Shown: positions 53,188 through 62,094, numbered from the stretch's first letter. The stretch: DNA of 64,000 nucleotides from Aquimarina algiphila (GCF_007489275.1 NZ_VLNR01000005.1:1-64000), one strand, 5' to 3'. The notes: generated by a model from the sequence alone, not told the origin. Made by a program: numbers and translations.

Positions 53188-54310
53188 TTTCTTCGGTAAT
53201 TAATTGATCATATAGATTTGAAGCGGTGTTATATCCAGATTCAGTCATAGACCACATGTTTCCACTAATCTTTACGTAATCTTTGTCTTCCAGTTTTTGA
53301 AGAGATTTTCTGGTAAATCCTTGAAAATTATTCAAGATTTTGATCGCATGTGGGTGTGCAATATCTTCATGGGTCTTTGCGATATTATACATAAAAGATA
53401 AGGTTTTATGTAATTGAAGATCATTTCTGTTTTTGCGGAAACGTATTTCTCTGAATAATAATCCTCGCCCAGGTGAAAATATAAACGAAACTAATACAAA
53501 TACCCCCGCAACTAATACGATTACGGGTCCGGTAGATAGATTATTATGGCTGGCACTAATTGCGGTTCCCAGTACTCCAGAAAATGCACCAAATATAGCT
53601 GCCAAAATAACCATTACAGATAAATTGTTTGTCCATTGTCTAGCTGCGGCAGCTGGAGCTAAAAGCATGGCGCTCATTAATACAACGCCTACAGTTTGTA
53701 AACCTAGAACAATGGCTATCACAATAAAAGTAGTAATAAGAATATCCAAAAACTTAGTGTTAAAACCTAGTGTTTTTGTGTAATCAGCATCAAACAATAG
53801 TAATTTAAGTTCTTTCCAGAATAATAATAAAATGACTAAACTAATTGCTGTAACAATTACCATTAACCATACATCGCTTTCTAGAAGTGTTGCTGCCTGA
53901 CCAAAAAGGTAACTCTCTAGACCTGCTTGATTGGCATTTGGCATTTTTTGGATATATGTGAGCAATAACATACCAAATCCAAAAAATAATGATAAGATTA
54001 GGCCTAAAGCAGTATCAGATTTAAGATGTGTCTTACTTGTTATTCCTCTAATCCAAAAAGTTCCTATGAGACCACTAATTAATGCTCCAAGTAAGAATAT
54101 TGAACTATTTTTAGTACCCATAATTAAAAAAGCAATAGCAATACCAGGTAAGGCAGCATGAGAAATAGCATCACCCAATAAACTTTGTTTTCTTAATACG
54201 GCAAAACTACCTAACATTCCGCAGATTGCACCAAGCACAGCCGTACCTAACGTTATTGTTCGTAACGTATAATCTGTAAAAACAAGTTCGATATATTGTT
54301 GTATATCCAT
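53180..54310 (-). CDS. Metal ABC transporter permease with C-terminal winged-helix-like domain (first permease)
   Basis: This TroC-like subunit has a membrane part (1-283) with GDAISHAALPGIAIAFLIMG, DTALGLILSLFFGFGMLL, and LQTVGVVLMSAMLLAPAAAARQW. The tail (about 296-372) reads LHKTLSFMYNIAKTHEDIAHPHAIKILNNFQGFTRKSLQKLEDKDYVKISGNMWSMTESG, a helix-helix-helix-wing arrangement as in DtxR or ArsR-type regulators. The start lies 30 bp after the frameshifted four-helix-bundle gene. Confidence 0.88.
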   Translation of the reverse strand: MDIQQYIELVFTDYTLRTITLGTAVLGAICGMLGSFAVLRKQSLLGDAISHAALPGIAIAFLIMGTKNSSIFLLGALISGLIGTFWIRGITSKTHLKSDTALGLILSLFFGFGMLLLTYIQKMPNANQAGLESYLFGQAATLLESDVWLMVIVTAISLVILLLFWKELKLLLFDADYTKTLGFNTKFLDILITTFIVIAIVLGLQTVGVVLMSAMLLAPAAAARQWTNNLSVMVILAAIFGAFSGVLGTAISASHNNLSTGPVIVLVAGVFVLVSFIFSPGRGLLFREIRFRKNRNDLQLHKTLSFMYNIAKTHEDIAHPHAIKILNNFQGFTRKSLQKLEDKDYVKISGNMWSMTESGYNTASNLYDQLITEENE

Positions 54311-54339
54311 AGAGTTATTTAGTCATTAGAGGGTAGGAA

Positions 54340-54716
54340 TTAGTTCTTATTTTTGTTTTTAAGATGTTTTTGTAAACTAGTAATCATTTTTGATAATTCT
54401 GCTAGCCTTAGTCTAGTCGTCTTATTTTCGTTTTCGGATATATATATCTTCTTCTATTTGCAATTGTAGAACAGACTACACATTCCCGTACTGAATCTAT
54501 TGCTATCTGTAAATACCTATTAAATTGAGCATCCGTATTTCCTGAGCCTTCAGCAATATTTAAAGCTACAGAATTTGCCGCACGGATATATTGAGATGAT
54601 AGTCCATAAGTTTCAACACTTGGAAATTTTTCACAAGTATTATAAACCAAGTCAACAAAGTTAAGTGCTTTTTGGTATACTATTAAATCTTCAAAATTGA
54701 ATTTTACTTCTTCCAT
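54340..54716 (-). pseudogene. Four-helix-bundle (S23/23S rRNA intervening-sequence-type) protein, frameshifted
   Basis: The N-terminal 88 residues match the family well (FEDLIVYQKALNFVDLVYNTCEKFPSVETYGLSSQYIRAANSVALNIAEGSGN...ECVVCSTIANRR). At a (AT)5 run (54438-54447) the frame is lost and ends early at RRYIYPKTKIRRLD. In the alternative frame, which needs two bases fewer, translation continues as ISENENKTTRLRLAELSKMI to a stop at 54340-54342, giving the usual length of about 124. The family is mobile in character and of unknown function. It interrupts the metal transporter operon between ATPase and permease genes. Confidence 0.75.
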
Positions 54717-54748
54717 AAACTACCCTCTATTTGCTAAAAACTATTCAT

Positions 54749-55486
54749 CTACCCTTGAACACTAACTTTGTAGTTAATTCCGTATGTCTTGGTTAAGTTA
54801 TCATCATTAAAAATATCTTTCACTGGCCCGGTAGCAATTTTCTTTACATTAAGAAAAGTAACCCAATCAAAATATTCTGGTACAGTTTGAAGGTCGTGAT
54901 GCACAACAATAACCGTTTTTCCTGCTTTTCTAAGTTCTTTTAGAATATTGATAATAGCTTTTTCGGTTGTGGCATCCACACCTTGAAAAGGTTCATCCAT
55001 AAAATAAATCGATGCATTTTGAACTAAAGCTCTTGCTAGGAAGATACGCTGTTGCTGCCCTCCAGAAAGTTGACTGATCTGTCTGTTTTTAAAAGAAAGC
55101 ATTCCTACTTTTTCTAACGCTTCCAAAGCAGCTTTTTTTTCTTTTTGTCCAGGTCTCTTAATCCAGCCAAGACTACCATAAGTCCCCATCATAACCACAT
55201 CCAGAGCAGTGGTAGGAAAATCCCAATCGACACTTCCTTTTTGCGGTACATAGGCAACTAGAGATCGTTGTTTTTTATAAGATTTCCCATAGATTTGAAT
55301 GCTTCCCGCAATTGGTTTAATGATATCTAAAATCGATTTGATCAAGGTAGATTTACCTGCTCCGTTTGGCCCTACAATTGCCATTAATACTCCTTCAGGT
55401 ATTGCTAGGTCAATATCCCATAATACAGGTTTGTAATTATAAGCTACGGTGAGGTCATCTATTTGAACTGCAATTTTATTTTCCAT
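54749..55486 (-). CDS. Metal ABC transporter ATP-binding protein (TroB/ZnuC-like)
   Basis: It powers metal uptake through the two permeases. Walker A GPNGAGKS (39-46), signature [17 protein letters not shown], Walker [14 protein letters not shown], and the switch VVHHDLQT. The length of 245 is standard. Its gene overlaps the lipoprotein gene by one base, so they are co-expressed. It is separated by 32 bp from the frameshifted four-helix-bundle gene, which lies between it and the permeases. Confidence 0.93.
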   Translation of the reverse strand: MENKIAVQIDDLTVAYNYKPVLWDIDLAIPEGVLMAIVGPNGAGKSTLIKSILDIIKPIAGSIQIYGKSYKKQRSLVAYVPQKGSVDWDFPTTALDVVMMGTYGSLGWIKRPGQKEKKAALEALEKVGMLSFKNRQISQLSGGQQQRIFLARALVQNASIYFMDEPFQGVDATTEKAIINILKELRKAGKTVIVVHHDLQTVPEYFDWVTFLNVKKIATGPVKDIFNDDNLTKTYGINYKVSVQG

Positions 55487-56400
55487 TATTGTAGTGCATT
55501 TACAATAGTATTTACGTTATATTCAAACATACCAATATATGTTCCTTCTTTGGTTTCTAGATTACCAAGAGCATCCGAGAATAATGTACCTCCTATGCTT
55601 ACTTCATGATCCTTTGATTTTACAGCCGCTTGCAGAGCTTCAATAGTTCGTTTGGGAACAGAAGTTTCTACAAAAATAGCTTTCACCTCTTTCTCAATAA
55701 TAAAACTAGCTAATTTCTGAACATCCTGCACTCCAGCTTCTGTGGCAGTAGATAAGCCTTGAAGTCCAACAACATTAAAATCATAGGCTTTTCCGAAGTA
55801 GCTAAAAGCATCATGTGCGGTTACCAAAATTCTTTTTTCTTTTGGGAGAGTAGCTATTTTCTTCTTTAACCTGGCTTCAAGTGTATCTAATTCTAATAAA
55901 TATGCATTTCCATTAGTTTCAAAGACTTTTGCATGTTTTGGATCGATTTCTTTAAGTTTATTAATAACAAATGTGGTAATGATTTTCCAGTTTTCGACGC
56001 TAAACCATATATGTGGATCGTAGTTTGATGCAAAATAATCAGAGCCGATTAATGTATTTTTATCCAGACTTTCTCCAATAGCTATGGTCTTATTATTCTG
56101 ATGTTGCATTTTTTCAAAGACCTCTACTAGTTTACCTTCCAAATGTAAACCATTATAAAAAATTACATCGGCATTAACTAATTTACTAACATCACCTTCA
56201 CTTGCTTTATATAAGTGAGGGTCAACACCACTACCCATTAAACCATTAACCTCTATTAAGTCTCCTCCGATATTTTTAACCAGATCTGTAATCATAGAAG
56301 TAGTAGTAACTACTTTAAGTTTTTGATTCTCATCTTTCACTTCTTTTTTACATGAAAATGAGAGTGAACAAATGACTAGTATCGAGATTATTTTATTCAT
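55486..56400 (-). CDS. Zinc/manganese-type ABC transporter substrate-binding lipoprotein (TroA-like)
   Basis: A lipoprotein (lipobox LSFSC, C17) of the cluster A-I family. Metal ligands line up as H62 (DPHLY), H130 (DPHIW), H196 ([15 protein letters not shown]) and D276 (LFSDALG). A His at the third site, where PsaA-type Mn-binding proteins have Glu, is as in TroA and zinc-binding members. The His-rich loop of ZnuA is absent, so Zn, Mn or Fe(II) is possible. It is divergent from the DtxR-type regulator at 56.7 kb, with 246 bp between. Confidence 0.9.
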   Translation of the reverse strand: MNKIISILVICSLSFSCKKEVKDENQKLKVVTTTSMITDLVKNIGGDLIEVNGLMGSGVDPHLYKASEGDVSKLVNADVIFYNGLHLEGKLVEVFEKMQHQNNKTIAIGESLDKNTLIGSDYFASNYDPHIWFSVENWKIITTFVINKLKEIDPKHAKVFETNGNAYLLELDTLEARLKKKIATLPKEKRILVTAHDAFSYFGKAYDFNVVGLQGLSTATEAGVQDVQKLASFIIEKEVKAIFVETSVPKRTIEALQAAVKSKDHEVSIGGTLFSDALGNLETKEGTYIGMFEYNVNTIVNALQ

Positions 56401-56524
56401 TTTATTTTTTTGTTCTTTTTCAGTTTTACCTAATTACTCTCAATTCGAATACATCTTCTCAGTATCTTCATAAAAATCGGTAGTCATTTTAAAATCGAAA
56501 GTTGATTATTCTATCATACTTGTT

Positions 56525-56568
56525 TTAGTGTTTCTGGTAGTGCTTTCCCTTTGAGAAAATAACACTAA
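56525..56568. promoter_or_regulatory. Distant inverted repeat in the divergent transporter/regulator region
   Basis: TTAGTGTT (56525-56532) and AACACTAA (56561-56568) are perfect 8-bp complements, 28 bp apart. ACTAAG is also repeated 10 bp apart (56564 and 56574). The half-sites resemble the TTAGT/ACTAA operator found nearby. Whether they work is unknown. Confidence 0.3.
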
Positions 56569-56662
56569 GCACAACTAAGAGTTAATAAAGGAAGTAAGAT
56601 GATTCTATATAATTGCATTAGGTTTAGTAATTTTGCTATATTATTTTGACAAAACTAAAAAA

Positions 56663-56678
56663 GTTAGTTATGACTAAC
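56663..56678 (+). promoter_or_regulatory. Candidate DtxR/MntR operator over the regulator's start codon
   Basis: GTTAGT-tatg-ACTAAC is a perfect dyad of 16 bp that includes the ATG at 56670. A nearly identical 16-bp palindrome lies in the TonB-receptor promoter (61775-61790). I infer autoregulation by the encoded metal-dependent regulator. Confidence 0.6.
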
Positions 56679-57356
56679 AAATTAAATTTGAATAATTTAA
56701 CAAAAAGTGAAGAAGATTATTTAAAGGCTCTTTTTCAATTACTTATTGAAGATAGTTCTGTAAAGGTGGGAAATAATCAATTGGCAGATTATCTTAAAGT
56801 TTCACCAGCTTCTACGAATAATATGATTAAGAAGTTGAAAGCTAAAAACTATGTAGTAAGTGAAAAATATGGTAAGCTGGATTTAACAGAAGAAGGAAAG
56901 TCTATTGCTGTACGATTGATTCGTAAACATAGACTATGGGAAACTTTTTTATGTAATTACCTTAATTTCACATGGGATGAAGTACATGAAGTTGCGGAGC
57001 AATTAGAACATATTAAATCCAAAAAGTTGATCAACGAACTGGATCGCTTTATGGATTTTCCTGAAAAAGATCCACATGGAGAGATGATTCCAAATGCAGA
57101 TGGAGAATATTCAATTTTACCTAAAATTACACTTTCTTCACTCTCTGATGGGGATGTTTGTCAATTAGTGGCAGTGGATGATGGATCTGTTAATTTTTTA
57201 AAATATGTATCTGAAATTGGACTGGCATTAAGCAGTGAAATTAAAGTTCTCGAAGTTCGTGAATTTGATAAGTCTATTCGCATACAGTTTGATAATACTA
57301 TAGAAACCGTAACTAGAAAGTTTGCTGATAATGTATTCGTTAAGAAGGTTGTATAG
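56670..57356 (+). CDS. DtxR/MntR-family metal-dependent transcriptional regulator
   Basis: Represses metal uptake genes when its metal is plentiful. The N-terminal winged helix (residues 10-80, LTKSEEDYLKAL..., LADYLKVSPASTNNMIKKL) is followed by the dimer domain with ligands H87, E110, E113 and H114 (HRLWE, EQLEH). A C-terminal SH3-like domain (about 150-228) follows, as in DtxR. The residue at MntR position D8 is Asp (D16 in EEDYL), where iron-type DtxR has Met; the MntR E11 position is Lys. Metal choice is therefore open. The start ATG was chosen over an upstream TTG that lies in the promoter. Confidence 0.93.
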   Translation: MTNKLNLNNLTKSEEDYLKALFQLLIEDSSVKVGNNQLADYLKVSPASTNNMIKKLKAKNYVVSEKYGKLDLTEEGKSIAVRLIRKHRLWETFLCNYLNFTWDEVHEVAEQLEHIKSKKLINELDRFMDFPEKDPHGEMIPNADGEYSILPKITLSSLSDGDVCQLVAVDDGSVNFLKYVSEIGLALSSEIKVLEVREFDKSIRIQFDNTIETVTRKFADNVFVKKVV

Positions 57357-57437
57357 TTTTTATAAATGTTAAAATAGAGTTAGGCTATAAGATAGTTAAA
57401 GAATAGCAGTTATCTTTGAGTATCACACAATCAATTT

Positions 57438-58217
57438 ATGGAGCTTAATTTAAAAAGACCGATATGTTTTTTTGATCTTGAAACGACCGGTATAAATATT
57501 TCTAAAGATCGAATTGTAGAAATTTCTATTCTAAAAGTATTTCCTAACGGTACTCAGGAGAGTAAAACCTGGCTGGTTAATCCTGAAATGCCAATACCTC
57601 CAGAGACTACTGCTGTGCATGGTATTGATGATGAGAAAATAGCTAATGAGCCTACTTTTAAACAATTAGCAAGTAAAGTTAGTGAAATGATTAAAGGTTG
57701 CGATTTGGGAGGGTTTAATTCTAATCGATTTGATATTCCGTTATTGGCAGAAGAATTGTTAAGAGCAGGTCTTGATTTTGATATGAAAAATGCAGTTGCG
57801 ATTGATGTCCAGACTATTTATCATAAAATGGAAAAAAGAACACTTTCTGCAGCTTATAAATTCTATTGTGATAAGGATCTTACAGATGCACATTCTGCTG
57901 AAGCAGATACAATGGCAACCTATGAGGTATTAAAAGCTCAATTGGATAAATATCCTGAATTAGAAAATGATGCAAAGTTTTTAGCCGAATTTAGTTCTAG
58001 AAAACAATTTGCAGATTTCGCTGGTTTTATTGCATATGATGATGATAAGAAAGAGGTCTTTTCTTTCGGAAAGCATAAAGGGAAGCTTGTTGAACAAGTT
58101 ATGGACGAAGAACCTGGGTATTTTGGATGGATTCAGAATGCTGACTTCCCTTTGTATACAAAAAAGGTTCTTACAGCAGTGAGACTTCGTAAACTAAATA
58201 ACAGCTTGAAATTATAA
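57438..58217 (+). CDS. DnaQ-like 3'-5' exonuclease with DUF3820 C-terminus
   Basis: A DEDDh-type exonuclease domain (1-180) shows D13/E15 in FFDLETTG, GGFNSNRFDIPLL and HSAEADTMATY. It resembles the proofreading subunit of DNA polymerase III. The C-terminal 60 residues (VFSFGKHKGKLVEQVMDEEPGYFGWIQNADFP) match DUF3820. This is the standard flavobacterial form. It is followed 28 bp later by a FAH-family gene, in the ancestral order also seen in related genomes. Confidence 0.9.
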   Translation: MELNLKRPICFFDLETTGINISKDRIVEISILKVFPNGTQESKTWLVNPEMPIPPETTAVHGIDDEKIANEPTFKQLASKVSEMIKGCDLGGFNSNRFDIPLLAEELLRAGLDFDMKNAVAIDVQTIYHKMEKRTLSAAYKFYCDKDLTDAHSAEADTMATYEVLKAQLDKYPELENDAKFLAEFSSRKQFADFAGFIAYDDDKKEVFSFGKHKGKLVEQVMDEEPGYFGWIQNADFPLYTKKVLTAVRLRKLNNSLKL

Positions 58218-58245
58218 TCATTTTTCCTATCATTTTTATTGAATT

Positions 58246-58857
58246 ATGAAGCTTATTTGTATCGGTCGTAATTATACAGATCATATAGAAGAATTGGATA
58301 ATGAGAAACCTAAAGACCCAGTGGTTTTTATAAAACCAGACACTTCAATTTTACTAAAAAAACAACCTTTTTTTATTCCTGATTTCTCTAATGATATACA
58401 TCATGAGTTGGAAGTATTGGTAAAAATTAATAGAGTTGGTAAACATATTGATAGAAAATTTGCGCATAAATATTATGAGGAAATAGGATTAGGCATTGAT
58501 TTTACTGCCAGAGATCTTCAGACAAAACTTAAAGAAAAAGGCTTGCCCTGGGAAAAAGCTAAAGCTTTTGATGGTGCTGCTGTTGTAGGAAAGTGGGTTT
58601 CTAAAGATAATTTTAAAGATGTAGATGATATCGATTTTCATTTGGAAAAAAATGGGGATACCGTCCAGAAAGGAAATACAATGTTTATGCTCTGGAAGAT
58701 CAATGAATTGATAGAATATGTTTCAAAATACTTTACTTTAAAGATAGGGGATGTCATATTTACAGGTACTCCAGCAGGTGTTGGGTCGGTAAAACCAGAT
58801 GATGTTTTGACTGGTTATATAGGTGATGATCAGTTTTTTTCGATAAAAGTAAAATAG
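58246..58857 (+). CDS. Fumarylacetoacetate hydrolase (FAH)-family protein
   Basis: The short YcgM-type FAH fold (203 residues) with metal ligands E54 and E56 (HHELEVL) and D85 (IDFTARD), then FTGTPAGVGSVKPDDVLTGY near the end. These enzymes hydrolyse or decarboxylate 2-oxo or acylpyruvate compounds in the cytosol. A decayed duplicate of its last 35 codons stands at 62.1 kb. Convergent with the thioredoxin-like gene, 43 bp away. Confidence 0.92.
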   Translation: MKLICIGRNYTDHIEELDNEKPKDPVVFIKPDTSILLKKQPFFIPDFSNDIHHELEVLVKINRVGKHIDRKFAHKYYEEIGLGIDFTARDLQTKLKEKGLPWEKAKAFDGAAVVGKWVSKDNFKDVDDIDFHLEKNGDTVQKGNTMFMLWKINELIEYVSKYFTLKIGDVIFTGTPAGVGSVKPDDVLTGYIGDDQFFSIKVK

Positions 58858-58900
58858 AAAATTATAAGCTTAAGTAAAGTGAACAACTTTAATTTTTTAC

Positions 58901-59377
58901 TTATAATACCTGTAAAAGTCGTTTAGGACTCATATATGTAAAAAATCTTTTATCTACTTTAAAGGTTTCGTCCATAATAATAGTTGCGGGTAGAGAAAGG
59001 GGACGATTTTTTCTGGAAGCTAATAATATAGGAATGTCATGTATGGGACTTCTTGAAGTCAAATGATTTTCATTGGTAAAAATACTTCCTCCAAAAACGA
59101 TAGTATCCTTGGTTTCGACATTCATTTTTACTACATAATATTCTTCGGATAATTTTTTCACAATATCAGGTTTGGTAAAAACTACCCGATCCATCTTTTT
59201 ACAATATACGCACCAGTCAGCATAGAAACTGATAAGAACCTTTTTAGGTTTGATTTTTAAAGAATCTTCCAGTTGTTCAAAAGATATCCATTGAACTTTT
59301 TCTCTATTTTGAGCGTAGCCTGTCAAAGAAGATAAAATGACTAGAAAGATGGAGAGTGTAATTAATTTAGATTTCAT
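58901..59377 (-). CDS. Thioredoxin-fold protein, secreted
   Basis: Signal peptide (about 1-22, GYAQN) followed by a thioredoxin fold with CxxC at 56-59 (FYADWCVYCKKM) and VPKKVLISF. PATIIMDE (cis-Pro loop region) is the second hallmark. It would act in the periplasm on disulfides. It is 2 bp from the TonB receptor gene, so it is in the same operon and probably in its regulon. Proteins of this type may maintain cysteine pairs such as the receptor's plug CxxC. Confidence 0.88.
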   Translation of the reverse strand: MKSKLITLSIFLVILSSLTGYAQNREKVQWISFEQLEDSLKIKPKKVLISFYADWCVYCKKMDRVVFTKPDIVKKLSEEYYVVKMNVETKDTIVFGGSIFTNENHLTSRSPIHDIPILLASRKNRPLSLPATIIMDETFKVDKRFFTYMSPKRLLQVL

Positions 59378-59379
59378 AT

Positions 59380-61743
59380 TTAGTGAAGTTTACCAAATTT
59401 AATCCCTATAAAAAAGGTTCTTGGAGCTCCAGGACCATAAATATAATCAGAATCTCGTAAAGGACCTATATCAAAATCATCCTGGTAGTTGTCGAAGATA
59501 TTTTTTATTCCTCCACTAAAAGTCATTTGAAAATTTTCTGAAATATCGGTATGATATTCAAGTTTTATATTCACATCAAAAAAAGAATCACTATCGACAA
59601 GGTCTAAAAAGCCAGATGGGCTTACTACTCGAGGAATTGTCATAGAACCTGTATACGTCCCAGTAAGGTCCATGTTAAAATGTTCTCCAGGTATCCATGA
59701 TGTATTAAAGTATCCATAAGAATTAGGGTTTCTAACAAATTCATCAACACTTACATCAGTTTCATTTGGTATCGTTCCATCAGTTTCAAAAAGTATTTGT
59801 GCTTCATCATATTCTGCCTTTTGTATCGTTCCTCCAATCTGAAATTGCCATTCTTTAGAAGGGGAGATCCCTATTTCTAAATTAGTTCCAAAAACATTGG
59901 CTCCAGACCCATTTCTAACTTCTTCTAAAATAGACCCATTTTCTAACACTGCACCAGTACTCACAAGTGTAAAAGGATCTTGTAAATCGGTATAAAAACC
60001 TTCAATCAAAATATCAGTTTGTACTTTGTTGAAGTTCTTACTATAGTTAAAAGAGGTGGTGTAGGCATTAGAGTACTCAGTATTTAAATCTTCTGATAGG
60101 ATTACAAACTGAGGTTCACCGCCGACTGATGAAACGTGTAAATCTTCATTGAATGCTTGTGGTGTTCTAAATCCTCTGGCATATCCTCCTCTAAATTTTA
60201 AAGCCTCTGTTATATTATAAGAAAGGGTAAGACGCGGGCTTAATACTGTTTGTTCTATCGAAACCTCTCTAGATATACCACCAATGTTATAATCTCCTTT
60301 AACATTAACATGGTCCAATCTTGTTCCTACAAGTGCTGTTAGATTGTCATTAGGTTTCCATTCATATTGTGCATAAGATCCAATGGTATTTACATTTTGA
60401 TCAATTAACCTATCGTATCCTGGAATAATATCTTCGGTATCACTTAGGTTATATTCTACGCCCACAGTAATAATATCTTCGTTTTTAAAATTATAAGTGT
60501 ATTGTGCTCCGGATACTAAAGCTAAATCTTTTGTGGTACCATAAGAATTAAGCGCAAGAATACTATCCTGTTGAGTTCTTGAACCTCCTAAACCACCATA
60601 AAAACTTCCTCTTTCTGTGTATTGCCCCGAAGTATATACTGAAAAATTGCTGTTGAGATTTTTGTTTTGTAGATCATATGTTATTCCGCCTAAAAAAGTA
60701 TCATGATCTAATTGTTCAGTAATATCTGTAAAGTGAGGGGCTAAGTCAAGTCGATCTCCACCTCTTCGAAATTCTTTTAAGGTGGTTAAGTCTAAAGAAA
60801 TTTTACTACGTTCATTTGGTTTAAGGTATGTTTTAATGCCAAATGTAGTGTTTGATAATGTAGTTAATTCAGAAAATCCATCATCATTTGCATCAAACTC
60901 TTCGCGATCTCGCTTTAGTCCAAAAAGTGTTATTCCGCTCATAAGGTCATCACTCACTAAAGAAGAGTTAAAGTTAATTAGGCGATCAGGTACATCGCCG
61001 TCTATCAAGCCAAAATAACTACCAATTTCCCATGTATTAAGTACAGGGTCTTTGGTGATAATGTTAATAGTTCCTGCAATAGCGTTAGAACCATAAAGAG
61101 CAGAACCACCACTTCTTACTACTTCTATGCGTTCGACAATATTAGTAGGAATTTGTTCTAAACCATATACATTATTTAGTGCGCTAAAAACAGCCCTGCT
61201 GTTGACCAAAACTTGAGTATAACTTCCATCCAACCCATTTAATCGCACTTGAGTAAAACCACAGTTTTGACAATTATTTTCTACTCTAACCCCAGGAGAG
61301 TAATTAAGCCCATCTGATAATGAGATAGATTGTGTGGCATTAAGTAATTGTGGATTTAGAACATTAACTACTACAGGAGCTTTTTTTCTATTCACTCGAT
61401 TCCTGGTTGCGCTTATCACAATTTGATCCAGATTAAGTCTATCTTCTTCAAGTTCGATTTTTTTTATTGTAGACTCACCAGGTATAATAGCAACTTCTTC
61501 TTTTGAAGTCTGAAACCCTAATAAACTTACCTTTACAGTGAAATTACCAGCAGGAATGTTTTTTACTTCATAAAAACCTTCTCCATTGGACGAGGATGAT
61601 GTTCTAAAAGACGTATTGAATACTTCTATAGTTGCAAATGGTAATTGTTTGTTATTTGATGTAATAGAACCTTTTAAACTTCCAGTCTGAGATATAACAA
61701 AAGTTGATTGTAATAAAATAAAGAATACTAAATAACGCTTCAT
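59380..61743 (-). CDS. TonB-dependent outer-membrane receptor with CxxC in the plug
   Basis: A 787-residue receptor: signal peptide (about 1-19), carboxypeptidase-regulatory-like domain (20-100), plug (about 110-240) and a 22-strand barrel ending FIGIKFGKLH. The plug carries NNCQNCGFTQVRLNG with C158 and C161, and GGSALYGSNAIAGTINIITKD. The cysteines may bind metal or form a disulfide. A DtxR-like operator in its promoter links it to metal control. The ligand is unknown; metal-siderophore or free metal is inferred. Confidence 0.92.
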   Translation of the reverse strand: MKRYLVFFILLQSTFVISQTGSLKGSITSNNKQLPFATIEVFNTSFRTSSSSNGEGFYEVKNIPAGNFTVKVSLLGFQTSKEEVAIIPGESTIKKIELEEDRLNLDQIVISATRNRVNRKKAPVVVNVLNPQLLNATQSISLSDGLNYSPGVRVENNCQNCGFTQVRLNGLDGSYTQVLVNSRAVFSALNNVYGLEQIPTNIVERIEVVRSGGSALYGSNAIAGTINIITKDPVLNTWEIGSYFGLIDGDVPDRLINFNSSLVSDDLMSGITLFGLKRDREEFDANDDGFSELTTLSNTTFGIKTYLKPNERSKISLDLTTLKEFRRGGDRLDLAPHFTDITEQLDHDTFLGGITYDLQNKNLNSNFSVYTSGQYTERGSFYGGLGGSRTQQDSILALNSYGTTKDLALVSGAQYTYNFKNEDIITVGVEYNLSDTEDIIPGYDRLIDQNVNTIGSYAQYEWKPNDNLTALVGTRLDHVNVKGDYNIGGISREVSIEQTVLSPRLTLSYNITEALKFRGGYARGFRTPQAFNEDLHVSSVGGEPQFVILSEDLNTEYSNAYTTSFNYSKNFNKVQTDILIEGFYTDLQDPFTLVSTGAVLENGSILEEVRNGSGANVFGTNLEIGISPSKEWQFQIGGTIQKAEYDEAQILFETDGTIPNETDVSVDEFVRNPNSYGYFNTSWIPGEHFNMDLTGTYTGSMTIPRVVSPSGFLDLVDSDSFFDVNIKLEYHTDISENFQMTFSGGIKNIFDNYQDDFDIGPLRDSDYIYGPGAPRTFFIGIKFGKLH

Positions 61744-61763
61744 GATAAAAAATTAGTCTTGGC

Positions 61764-61771
61764 AAATTTAT
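61764..61771 (-). promoter_or_regulatory. -7 element of the TonB receptor promoter
   Basis: Read on the minus strand this is TAAATTTG, 20 bp upstream of the ATG. The operator overlaps the space where the -33 element would lie. Confidence 0.5.
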
Positions 61772-61774
61772 AAA

Positions 61775-61790
61775 GTTAGTTTCAACTAAC
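61775..61790 (-). promoter_or_regulatory. Candidate DtxR/MntR operator in the TonB receptor promoter
   Basis: GTTAGTT-tc-AACTAAC is a perfect palindrome (7-bp arms) directly upstream of the -7 element. It matches the dyad over the regulator's start codon (56663-56678) at all but 3 of 16 positions, and both are flanked by AAA...AAAT. A bound repressor here would block transcription. Confidence 0.65.
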
Positions 61791-62094
61791 AAATATTTTA
61801 ACTATTTTTATATTCATAAATTTCAGTATCCTAAAAACAGTATTAAAAATGCTATACCATGTTATATTGAGACCTGTTTTTTTTATGTGTAATTATTGAG
61901 TTTTATCTTATGAAAGGTTCGTAAAAATACTAATGATTATAAGGTGTAGTAATGATCAATCCCTACTTTGAAGTGAAAACAGCTAATGTTTTTTGTTTTA
62001 TAATAGAAAATATGTGAATATTTCTATGTTTATAGGCTTAATTTTGAATGAATTATCGAGGGAGTAGTAAGAATATCCTTATAAATGTTTTAGA
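61791..62094. other. Non-coding region between the TonB receptor promoter and the FAH relic
   Basis: AT-rich, without a recognisable gene. It holds a TAATTTTG -7 element at 62039-62046, described separately. Confidence 0.45.
62039..62046 (+). promoter_or_regulatory. -7 element that may serve the HPt-cinA operon
   Basis: TAATTTTG, about 167 bp before the HPt start. Without it the HPt and cinA genes would have no promoter after their separation from the FAH gene. Confidence 0.35.

Noticed and set aside
58861-58907. ATTATAAG / CTTATAAT inverted repeat between the FAH and thioredoxin genes
   Set aside because: The outer arms are far apart and the inner hairpin is only 5 bp, so it is too weak to call a terminator.
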